A model generated the notes under the pieces. It was not told the origin of the DNA, ran no database searches, and saw nothing but the letters and a program-made list of their open reading frames with translations. From positions 1 to 32,844 of the IMG/VR virus record IMGVR_UViG_3300027704_000088: a DNA stretch of 32,844 bases. One strand, given 5' to 3'. This DNA is from a virus. Positions 14,787-20,436 of this stretch are shown here, in pieces; within the stretch, counting starts at the first letter, position 1; each line of letters begins with the position of its first letter. A program made the translations under genes and the position numbers.

Positions 14787-15116
14787 TTAGAACAATGTGA
14801 GTTGACGGGAATTTTTGACGTGTTTTTGCCAAGATTTTTTGGTTGAAGCATCGTCAAGCCATGCTTTAATAAACCCAACAGCATCGCCGTAAGGTTCTAT
14901 TATTGTCCAAGGTACAAAATGAGATAAACACCCTGTGTCTGTGATTGGTAATTTTTGTTTATTTTTAGTTCTAATTTCGATGTGTTCCATAATTGGATAA
15001 CCACACCCGCTTTCGTTGAACAAAATTTTAATTTTAATGTCGTGCCACGTAATTTCTTTAGTCCAGACAGCGTGACTTAATTTAATGCCATAATCTTTTG
15101 GATATGGGTTTTGCAT
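14787..15116 (-). CDS. Small hypothetical protein
   Basis: 109 residues from ATG 15116 with AGGA 6 nt upstream; the frame extends upstream into a structured non-coding gap without a ribosome site. Beta-rich first half (WHDIKIKILF, IMEHIEIRTK), then a helical C-terminus ending in a basic tail. No family recognised. It is preceded by a 138-nt gap with strong hairpins. Confidence 0.6.
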   Translation of the reverse strand: MQNPYPKDYGIKLSHAVWTKEITWHDIKIKILFNESGCGYPIMEHIEIRTKNKQKLPITDTGCLSHFVPWTIIEPYGDAVGFIKAWLDDASTKKSWQKHVKNSRQLTLF

Positions 15117-15254
15117 GTGTTTCCTTTGCTGTTGGGGCGCTTTTGCGCTCAGAGCGAGGGAGGGAAGGAGGCGCAAGGGCGTAGCGAAGCGAAGCCCTTG
15201 TGCCGACTGACCGACCGAGCGAACTCTGTCAGTAGATTTAGATCACCATCCTTT
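15117..15254. other. Structured gap with double GCGAAGC hairpin
   Basis: A 10-nt stem (15171-15180 with 15194-15203, one G-U) encloses two overlapping GCGAAGC words (15184-15190 and 15189-15195). Toward the downstream gene there is a second short hairpin, GCGC with a TTTT (leftward AAAA) loop (about 15138-15149). No reading frame with a ribosome site is seen in the gap. Confidence 0.5.
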
Positions 15255-15455
15255 CTATTCTTTCTCCAGTTCGCCCAATCCTAGACACAGGTCACAATGT
15301 CCGAATTTGACGTCTGGTTCTGCGTCTGAGAGGCACGTTCCACGCACCACATCTGAATAGCAAAACCCGCTGCCCTCGCATTGAGGACAACGGGTATAAT
15401 CGTCAGGGTTTTTAGGCGGCTCTAGTAGAGATGCCATCTGCTGCGATTGCTGCAA
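15255..15455 (-). CDS. DnaJ-type zinc-finger small protein
   Basis: About 66 residues. Two C-x2-C-x-G-x-G-like motifs (CPQCEGSG and CDLCLGLG) separated by about 30 residues match the DnaJ central zinc-finger repeat and suggest one zinc site. The start is TTG 15455, 9 nt after AAAGGAG; ATG 15437 is an alternative without a ribosome site. It overlaps the end of the 346-residue gene. Likely a protein- or nucleic-acid-binding adaptor; the partner is unknown. Confidence 0.6.
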   Translation of the reverse strand: MQQSQQMASLLEPPKNPDDYTRCPQCEGSGFCYSDVVRGTCLSDAEPDVKFGHCDLCLGLGELEKE

Positions 15456-16452
15456 GTACACTGTCTCCTTTCTGTTCTGTAAGGTGTGTGTGACCATCTT
15501 CCATGTCGGCTACATCCTGCATGGAGGTCTGGATGCCGTTGGTATTAAGTTCCGCAGAGGGTGCGTTGCTTTTGATACCGTTAAGATAATCAGCAATTTT
15601 ATCATCGTCCGTATCCAGCTTTGCAAACTCAGGTGCTTCCTCCATACGAGGGTCGCTAGTTACTGGTGGTGTGCTTTCTGGTAGATCGATGCCAGCATTT
15701 TTAATCCGTGCCATAAGGTCAGATTTAGTAGCTTCTTTTTGATTAACTTGTGGCTGATCGTCTTGATATTTTGCACGACGAGCGGTGATGTTAGCCTTGG
15801 CAGACGTTACATCGAATTTACGCTCAAGTGCTTTTTCGTGAGCGTCCATAGCTGCTTCTAGCAACTCGTCACAAGCTAGACGCTGATTGTATGCGCGTTC
15901 TGCTTGGCCTGTCAGGTTTTCTAATGTCTGACCGCCGTGTGAAGTGCCTTCTTCTGTAACGCGAACAACAATCTTTTGAGCAAGCTTTTGATGATATTCG
16001 TTGGCACCAACAGCAACGTCAGAAAGTGCATAACAGAACTTGTTAAGTACCTGGCCTTGACTGAATGCCAATGTGTTGATGTTGCCCATGCGTGGCGGGA
16101 CAAGATCACGATCCCATCCCCAGCCACGTTGGTTCATATAATCTGCAATAGAATCAAACGCAGAGTTTATGTCCATCGACGTTGTTGCGTCATTTGCAGC
16201 AGTGACTTTTGCTTTTTGAACTCCGATTTCAGTTTCTAAAGCTGCAATTACTGATTTTTGTTTGTGGAAAAAGATTTCTGCATTTTCCAAACGAATAGCT
16301 TGATTTCTGTTGTCAGCAACAAGCACACCGTTCTTATCTTGAAGTGTAGTGATTGATGACATTCTTGACGCAATAGTAAGTTGCGAATTGTTTAACTTAG
16401 ACTCAAGTTCGACGATTGTTTGCTCTAAAGATGCTATAGTTTTACGTGCCAT
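15412..16452 (-). CDS. Coiled-coil early protein of unknown function
   Basis: 346 residues, the largest unassigned early gene. Residues 1-85 form a long coiled coil (ASLEQTIVELESKLNN), residues 95-235 a helical domain containing MNQRGWGWDRDLVPPRMG, and the rest is acidic and disordered. AAGGAAG lies 7 nt before ATG 16452. The long helical N-terminus suggests oligomers. It lies downstream of a long inverted repeat. No known family is recognised; a host-takeover, structural or DNA-associated role cannot be separated from sequence. Confidence 0.7.
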   Translation of the reverse strand: MARKTIASLEQTIVELESKLNNSQLTIASRMSSITTLQDKNGVLVADNRNQAIRLENAEIFFHKQKSVIAALETEIGVQKAKVTAANDATTSMDINSAFDSIADYMNQRGWGWDRDLVPPRMGNINTLAFSQGQVLNKFCYALSDVAVGANEYHQKLAQKIVVRVTEEGTSHGGQTLENLTGQAERAYNQRLACDELLEAAMDAHEKALERKFDVTSAKANITARRAKYQDDQPQVNQKEATKSDLMARIKNAGIDLPESTPPVTSDPRMEEAPEFAKLDTDDDKIADYLNGIKSNAPSAELNTNGIQTSMQDVADMEDGHTHLTEQKGDSVLAAIAADGISTRAA

Positions 16453-16500
16453 GGTTGGCTTCCTTTTTGATTAAGATTTAAGTTGATTTAGTAACAAACA

Positions 16501-16580
16501 GGCTGAGTGATCGAGCAAACCAGTAGTCAAGGGGTCAGCGTAGCGCCCCCCTTGATCTGCTGTTTGCCGATCAACTAGCC
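16501..16580. repeat. 80-nt long imperfect inverted repeat with GCGTAGC tip
   Basis: Nested arms pair outward from a GCGTAGC tip (16538-16544): TCAAGGGG/CCCCTTGA (16527-16534 and 16548-16555), GCAAAC/GTTTGC (16515-16520 and 16562-16567), GATC/GATC (16509-16512 and 16569-16572), and GGCT/AGCC (16501-16504 and 16577-16580). The stem is broken only by small internal loops. It sits between a small gene and the coiled-coil gene, so it could act as a leader structure, terminator or DNA cruciform. Confidence 0.65.
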
Positions 16581-16583
16581 AAT

Positions 16584-16697
16584 TTATTTTATTGATATTT
16601 TTACATATGAGGTTGTGTCTAACCCCATACGAACTGGAAGGATCAGCAGAAACTTAAACGGCATTTTTGCTATCCAGCTTGATGATTTGACGATCAT
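16584..16697 (-). CDS. Candidate 37-residue peptide gene
   Basis: ATG 16697 has AAAGGA 6 nt upstream, one of the better ribosome sites here. The frame encodes 37 residues with a hydrophobic centre (MPFKFLLILPV) between Lys-rich ends. It lies 12 nt after the upstream stop and just before the long inverted repeat. A membrane-active peptide or a leader peptide are both possible. Support comes from the ribosome site and tight spacing. Confidence 0.4.
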   Translation of the reverse strand: MIVKSSSWIAKMPFKFLLILPVRMGLDTTSYVKISIK

Positions 16698-16708
16698 TTA
16701 GTGTCCTT

Positions 16709-16927
16709 TCATTCGTTCCAAAGATTAAATTGTTCAGCAAACCAATCAGCAGGCTCTTTGTCGAAGTCTGGATCATCAGCCCAAGTGTTGGGTTTGGGCC
16801 GAGATTTAAATGTAATGGTGGGTTCGATAACGGGGCGAAACATATCGCCCACGTCACCGTCATTGCGTCGAAGAAGATCAATGAGTTCTTCATCAGTCGC
16901 GTATGCTTTTGCGTGAGTGTCATCCAT
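16709..16927 (-). CDS. Small acidic hypothetical protein
   Basis: 72 residues from ATG 16927, which overlaps the upstream stop by 8 nt; ATG 16939 is an alternative. Asp/Glu-rich (YATDEELIDLLRRNDGDVGD) with a Trp-rich end (ADWFAEQFNLW). The acidic content could suit a DNA-mimic or anti-defence protein, but no family match is seen. Confidence 0.6.
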   Translation of the reverse strand: MDDTHAKAYATDEELIDLLRRNDGDVGDMFRPVIEPTITFKSRPKPNTWADDPDFDKEPADWFAEQFNLWNE

Positions 16928-17207
16928 TGAAAAACTCATGCCATGTATTAGGAAATTCGTGCGATTTGTGAGTCCAACTCGCTACGGTTGCAAATGATTC
17001 ACCTGTGCGATCATCAATTGCAATATTGTCGATGTAAGTCGGAAGACCGTGATCGGTATCTTGAACCTTATCAACAAGCTTTCCAGCTATTTCAGTATTC
17101 AGCTGGAAGAAACGTTCAGCTTCGTGATTACAGTCAAAAGACTTAGTGTGATATTTAAAACCATGACGGTTAAAATAACGTACTTCATAAACAATATTGT
17201 AAGTCAT
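16920..17207 (-). CDS. Small early hypothetical protein
   Basis: 95 residues: strands (NIVYEVRYF, KYHTKSFD), a helix (EAERFFQLNTEIAGKLV), then strands and aromatic-rich C-terminus. It starts in a TAATG overlap with the membrane protein gene and ends by overlapping the acidic gene. No family recognised. Confidence 0.65.
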   Translation of the reverse strand: MTYNIVYEVRYFNRHGFKYHTKSFDCNHEAERFFQLNTEIAGKLVDKVQDTDHGLPTYIDNIAIDDRTGESFATVASWTHKSHEFPNTWHEFFNG

Positions 17208-17431
17208 TATGAACGACCCCGCTTGAAAGAGGGACGATACTGCAACGCTGATTTAACGTGAGGCAAAGCGGCATTGAATGATATATCAATACCAAGTGCC
17301 AGTAGGCGCAGCGGTGCTAATGCAAGACCAGCAACGATAAGAAACAGAACAACGACAATAGCTAACGCTGTAAGTTCAATTTTGACAAACGTTGAAAGCA
17401 ACGGGTATTTCTTAAACGTGAACAAATTCAT
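17207..17431 (-). CDS. Small membrane protein, first gene of the leftward early operon
   Basis: 74 residues from ATG 17431 with AAAGG 7-8 nt upstream; a GTG at 17458 has no good site. Residues about 12-45 are hydrophobic (IELTALAIVVVLFLIVAGLAL) with a possible second amphipathic segment and a basic Arg-rich tail. Being first in the early leftward operon, it may act on the host envelope, for example in superinfection exclusion; this is inference. Confidence 0.65.
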   Translation of the reverse strand: MNLFTFKKYPLLSTFVKIELTALAIVVVLFLIVAGLALAPLRLLALGIDISFNAALPHVKSALQYRPSFKRGRS

Positions 17432-17517
17432 AACATAACCTTTCAAAACAACACCCACATTATTGTGAATGTTGCATCCGCAATCACTCAGGATTTCTGG
17501 AAAGGGGGATCGCCAAT

Positions 17518-17547
17518 CATTTCACCCAGCTTTTTGCTGGCGAAATG
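17518..17547. repeat. Hairpin upstream of the first leftward early gene
   Basis: CATTTC (17518-17523) pairs with GAAATG (17542-17547), and CCAGC (17526-17530) with GCTGG (17536-17540), around a TTTTT loop. It lies about 90 nt before the membrane-protein gene, probably in its leader or just upstream of the promoter. Confidence 0.5.
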
Positions 17548-17671
17548 TGCGGCATCACACGCAAATCAAAGCCGTTCTTCACGGCTCAGCAAGCTATTTT
17601 TAATCTAAACAAGTAAAAATGTTCTTAAAAAATCGCGGCACTTTGATTTTTACAGAAATACGGGCCATACC

Positions 17672-17734
17672 GGAGGTAATAATCCAATGATGTGTGTGTG
17701 TGGGTGGATTGAACTGGCTTTTTTTTATGGCTAG
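17672..17734 (+). CDS. Candidate 15-residue leader peptide
   Basis: GGAGGT (17672-17677) is followed 9 nt later by ATG 17687 and a 15-codon frame ending at TAG 17732-17734. The product is MMCVCGWIELAFFYG. The end of the frame runs into a hairpin (TGGCTTTTTT at 17715-17724 with AAAAAAGCCA at 17736-17745). A ribosome on the frame would open this hairpin, as in attenuation leaders. It precedes the structured region on the same strand. No downstream gene of the same transcript is obvious before small terminase. Confidence 0.35.
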   Translation, partial: GGNNPMMCVCGWIELAFFYG

Positions 17735-17744
17735 TAAAAAAGCC

Positions 17745-18290
17745 ATCTGCGCCTCAACTCCGAAAGAGTTGTAAGCAGATATTCAATTCACTCATTATAA
17801 GGCGCTCTGCGCCGCACCGCCTGTGTTCGCCACCCGCAGCGAAGCGAGGATGGTAGCAAGAACACTAATAGGCGGGGGTCGCGTCTGCGCAATCAGCCCA
17901 ATGTATCAACGCATATGCTTCATAGTGATACTTGGGCCTCCGTGACGGTGCCTCACGCGGTAGATGAGAGGCCCAAGGGAACGGTGAGTCTGACCAAGCT
18001 GAGACGAGGTTGTTAACTGTGCCCTACTGGACACAGGGAACAATCTTCAAACAGGTCGATTTTGAGTAGCAAAATCTTCACTGGCCTAGCTTGGAGTTTT
18101 TTACATAAAGCGTGTCTACGCGTAAAAAAGGACGCGGTTTGAAGACCGTCAGGCCGAGCCAGCTTGTCAGAGGGAATGCTATTGCAGCAACAAGCCCGCA
18201 ATAGTGGCAGTCACCCGCAGGGATAAGACGGACATAGTTCGGCTTAGTCTTTGATGACAGAGCGGCCATTGCCCATAAGCAATTGCTGAG
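17745..18290 (+). ncRNA. Candidate large structured phage RNA
   Basis: Eleven or more complementary stems lie in about 545 nt without a coding frame: ATCTGC/GCAGAT with CAACTC/GAGTTG; GGCGC-TCT-GCGCC; CCGCCT/AGGCGG with GTGTTC/GAACAC; a 12-bp stem 17896-17908/17926-17937; a 10-bp stem 17931-17940/17968-17977; GGTTGTT/AACAATC with CTGTG/CACAG; GATTTT/AAAATC; CCAAGCT/AGCTTGG closing a multiloop; TTTTTTAC/GTAAAAAA with GCGT/ACGC; TCTTCAAAC/GTTTGAAGA forming a pseudoknot across that multiloop; CTATTGC/GCAATAG; ATTGC/GCAAT. One G-U pair favours the + strand. Size and complexity recall ornate phage RNAs such as GOLLD and ROOL, but homology cannot be judged by eye. Confidence 0.45.
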
Positions 18291-18344
18291 AATAAATACG
18301 ACGAACTTATGTCCTATGTGAATCAATCAACGGTTTCCATTCAG

Positions 18345-18374
18345 TTTACCTACATGTGGTAAAATTGCCATATT
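18345..18374 (+). promoter_or_regulatory. Candidate rightward (late) promoter overlapping an AGTTTAC site
   Basis: TTTACC (18345-18350), an 18-nt spacer and CATATT (18369-18374) give a moderate sigma70 promoter with the same -35/spacer layout as the leftward promoter at 12026-12055. The -35 box lies in AGTTTAC (18343-18349). A second -35 (TTGACA 18373-18378) with a weak -10 follows. Either would give a leader of about 130 nt before small terminase. Confidence 0.4.
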
Positions 18375-18532
18375 GACACGCAACATGATGTGGCCGATAC
18401 CCTTCTCTACCGGGGGTTTGGGGGCCGGAGGCCACACCATTGAGGATCGAACGCTAAGCAAAGCGAACAAGTGACAATAACGAGCACCGACGCGGCATAT
18501 AAAGCTCACTTACTTGGACTTAACATCGACGC

Positions 18533-19012
18533 ATGAACGATCTTATTACATTAGATGAAATCACGCCATTAACACTGCCAGATGGCGAGCAGTTAGACGC
18601 AAGACAGTCTTTAGCTATTACATTACGCGCAACATCCACTTTGAACATAGACGAGATAGCCAAAGAGTGCGGTTATGCTGGAAGATCAACATGTTCGCAC
18701 TTCTTGAGATCAGATAGAGGTAAGGCTGGGGTTCAAGTAGCAATCAGGCAACACCTACTGGATGGAGCCAGAGTAGGCTTACAGACCATGGTTAGCTTGG
18801 CTACCAGTGCCAGATCAGAGAACGTCAGGCAGTTAGCAGCAGCGGACTTGCTGGATAGAGCAGGCTACACTGGCGAGGCTACAGCGGTGGAAGCAAGCAC
18901 AGGTAATAGGGATGTGAACATATCCATTAATTTAAACAGTGCGGACACAGGCATAGTGATTGATGGACAGAAGTTAGTTGAGGAAGAAACAGATATACAG
19001 GGAGAGAGCTAA
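18533..19012 (+). CDS. Terminase small subunit
   Basis: 159 residues. The N-terminal helix-turn-helix region (LNIDEIAKECGYAGRSTCSHFLRS, about 37-60) is the DNA-recognition part. A helical segment with VRQLAAADLLDRAGYTG (about 98-114) is typical of small terminases of phages from Proteobacteria. The C-terminus is acidic, as in the portion that contacts the large subunit. It recognises packaging-initiation DNA, which probably lies in the G-rich region just upstream. First gene of the rightward operon; ribosome site weak (GGA far upstream). Confidence 0.85.
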   Translation: MNDLITLDEITPLTLPDGEQLDARQSLAITLRATSTLNIDEIAKECGYAGRSTCSHFLRSDRGKAGVQVAIRQHLLDGARVGLQTMVSLATSARSENVRQLAAADLLDRAGYTGEATAVEASTGNRDVNISINLNSADTGIVIDGQKLVEEETDIQGES

Positions 19013-19032
19013 AGGGGGTACGGGGGGAAAAA

Positions 19033-19039
19033 GCGAAGC
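19033..19039 (+). repeat. GCGAAGC mini-hairpin word after small terminase
   Basis: The word lies in the 59-nt gap between small terminase and the next gene and is enclosed by GGGTA (about 19016-19020) and TACCC. A G-run (GGGGGG) precedes it. No terminator T-tract follows. Confidence 0.5.
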
Positions 19040-19071
19040 AATTACCCTGTGACCCGACAAGCCCGTATAAA

Positions 19072-19296
19072 ATGCAGCCCAAGAGTTATTTATGTTTATT
19101 CTGTGGAAAGCCAGCACCATTTGGAATTGGTTACGGTGGGCGTTCTGAGGACATACCGTTAAAGAGGCAAGGTTATATGTGGGTTTGTGCTGAACATCAG
19201 GAGAACGCTAAGGAGCGTCGAGATTTGGCCCGATCTGAGGACAATCCATTTTACGAAAAGAAGTTGAGGTTTTTGGATGAACAAGATGCCGAATAA
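19072..19296 (+). CDS. Small zinc-finger-like protein
   Basis: 74 residues. CLFC near the N-terminus and CAEH in the middle give a C-x2-C...C-x2-H zinc site. The C-terminal half is a charged helix (NAKERRDLARSEDNPFYEKK). No ribosome site is clear. Its end overlaps the next gene by 20 nt. It could bind DNA or the terminase; no family name can be given. Confidence 0.6.
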   Translation: MQPKSYLCLFCGKPAPFGIGYGGRSEDIPLKRQGYMWVCAEHQENAKERRDLARSEDNPFYEKKLRFLDEQDAE

Positions 19297-19549
19297 GGGT
19301 GAGCAGGCTTTAATGGAGGCTGCGGCATTAATTACTGGGCCGCGGCAAACAACTTACGGATCACCTGACGAGAGCTTTGGTAAGATAGCTAAATTGTGGA
19401 CTATGTATAAGGGGACGGAATTTACGCCGTATGACGTAACTTATATGTTGTTTTTGTTAAAGGTTAGTCGGCTGATGAATGGGTATCACGAAGACAGTAA
19501 TCGTGACGGCATGGGCTATTTGGCTTTAGGTGCGGAAATGGCTGAATGA
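19277..19549 (+). CDS. DUF6378-type small helical protein
   Basis: 90 residues. EAAALITGPRQTTYGSPDESFGKIAKLW and DVTYMLFLLKVSRL...DGMGYLALGAE match the DUF6378 pattern: E-A-x-x-I-x-x-x-R-x-x-x-Y-G, I-A-x-x-W, D-x-x-x-M-x-x-L-K-x-x-R, and D-x-x-G-Y. The all-helical layout and acidic residues suggest an NTP-pyrophosphohydrolase-like fold, though activity is unproven. GAGG lies 8 nt before the ATG; the stop overlaps the next start as ATGA. Confidence 0.75.
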   Translation: MNKMPNKGEQALMEAAALITGPRQTTYGSPDESFGKIAKLWTMYKGTEFTPYDVTYMLFLLKVSRLMNGYHEDSNRDGMGYLALGAEMAE

Positions 19550-19911
19550 CATTCTTTTCTAACAAGACCGTATCTATTCCCCAGCAAAAGCGCGGAGTAT
19601 CTTTGCCTCCTGCTATGTCTGTGCGCGGAGATCGTCAGTTAGTTAAGCGTGTGAAATACGAAGAAAGCATTGAGACTAGAAAGGAAGGCATAAAGACTTC
19701 CGCAAAAACAGATCGTTTGCCTAACGGGTGTTTGTTTAAAGTGGGGGGTGGGTTTTTTGATCTGGATGGTTTTTGGTGCGTTAGAGCATCAGGGCATGAG
19801 GTTAAAGTTACTCGCGGTGCGCCTAGAAAATTAATGGCCATGTTGACTGACGCGCAGAAAAAGGAATTGCAGCGCAACAGGCTTAGAGCAACAAGATCAG
19901 GTTTGAGATGA
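19546..19911 (+). CDS. Basic hypothetical protein
   Basis: 121 residues. A Gly/Phe/Cys-rich middle (NGCLFKVGGGFFDLDGFWCVRASG) is followed by a strongly basic helix at the C-terminus (DAQKKELQRNRLRATRSG). The Lys/Arg content suggests nucleic-acid binding. It is coupled by ATGA overlaps to both neighbours. Family not recognised. Confidence 0.6.
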   Translation: MTFFSNKTVSIPQQKRGVSLPPAMSVRGDRQLVKRVKYEESIETRKEGIKTSAKTDRLPNGCLFKVGGGFFDLDGFWCVRASGHEVKVTRGAPRKLMAMLTDAQKKELQRNRLRATRSGLR

Positions 19912-20105
19912 AAAAGTTTACATCGCCTTTTCCGACTGAAAAAAGAAACGTGGTTTACGTTTTGTGCGGTCAGAGGTCTGGATCAAAGGCAAATCAATTA
20001 ATACAATCTATGTTTGCATCTGCTTCGCTTACCACACCCTCTGTAACAGCATCAGGCGCAACGACTGTCTGGGCGAATGGGCCAATAGCCCCACCAGTAA
20101 TTTGA
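19908..20105 (+). CDS. Small hypothetical protein
   Basis: 65 residues: a basic start, a short strand (VVYVLCGQRSGSK), then a Thr/Ser/Ala/Pro-rich tail. AGG lies 7 nt before the ATG, which overlaps the previous stop (ATGA). Low complexity gives little else. Its stop codon sits inside the stem of the next hairpin. Confidence 0.5.
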   Translation: MKKFTSPFPTEKRNVVYVLCGQRSGSKANQLIQSMFASASLTTPSVTASGATTVWANGPIAPPVI

Positions 20106-20128
20106 AACATACTAATTATTTGTTTCAA
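20102..20128 (+). repeat. 8-bp hairpin enclosing a stop codon
   Basis: TTGAAACA (20102-20109) pairs perfectly with TGTTTCAA (20121-20128) around an AT-rich 11-nt loop. The TGA stop of the upstream gene is inside the left arm, and the ribosome site of the next gene follows 7 nt later. A terminating ribosome would open the stem, a layout that fits translational coupling. Confidence 0.55.
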
Positions 20129-20148
20129 CTTACAGGATGATCACTGCC

Positions 20149-20436
20149 ATGATTGACGTAACTGACAAAGCCTTAACTCTTTCTGAGAGAATTGAGGTAG
20201 CCAGCCATTTTAAAGCTGGTTTTGAACTAGATGCCGAAGATGTGCGCTTTATTCACCGATCTTTAAGTGAATTAAGAAAAAACGCCGTAATTTGTGTCAG
20301 CGCAGAAGAAGTTTACTACAAAAAAAAGCTGCAAAGTCTGCAAAAAAAGCACAAGTCTAGGCTGGATGTACTTCAATGCGTTTTAGCTATGAACGCTGTA
20401 GTAGCAATAATGGGATTAATGGCTTGGTCGACGTAA
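20149..20436 (+). CDS. Small protein with C-terminal membrane segment
   Basis: 95 residues from ATG 20149, 11 nt after AGGA; ATG 20137 overlaps the ribosome site itself and is less likely. Residues 1-60 are helical (LSERIEVASHFKAGFEL), followed by a Lys-rich stretch (KKKLQSLQKKHKSR), then a membrane helix at the C-terminus (LAMNAVVAIMGLMAW). It overlaps the start of large terminase. No family recognised. Confidence 0.6.
   Translation: MIDVTDKALTLSERIEVASHFKAGFELDAEDVRFIHRSLSELRKNAVICVSAEEVYYKKKLQSLQKKHKSRLDVLQCVLAMNAVVAIMGLMAWST

Larger units (their letters stand above)
17432..18532. other. 1.1-kb non-coding divergent control region
   Basis: Early leftward genes and late rightward genes diverge from here. 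No frame of credible length or composition was found on either strand. Contents from left to right: a hairpin with T5 loop (17518-17547), an AT-rich stretch (17590-17660), a mini reading frame with perfect ribosome site (17672-17734), an A/T-stem hairpin (17715-17745), a densely paired region (17745-18290), a late promoter candidate (18345-18374), and a G-rich stretch with GGCC-GGA-GGCC just before small terminase, where a cos or pac site would be expected. Confidence 0.6.

Noticed and set aside
17715-17745. Intrinsic terminator at the A/T-stem hairpin
   Set aside because: The T-run lies inside the stem rather than after a GC stem, so it does not have terminator form in either direction.
17745-18290. 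Direct naming as GOLLD or ROOL RNA
   Set aside because: Size and complexity fit, but I cannot verify the conserved motifs of either family; a covariance-model search is needed.
18013-18509. Leftward frames of 60-82 codons in the divergent region
   Set aside because: They lack ribosome sites, overlap each other, have compositions unlike the other phage proteins, and run through strong inverted repeats.
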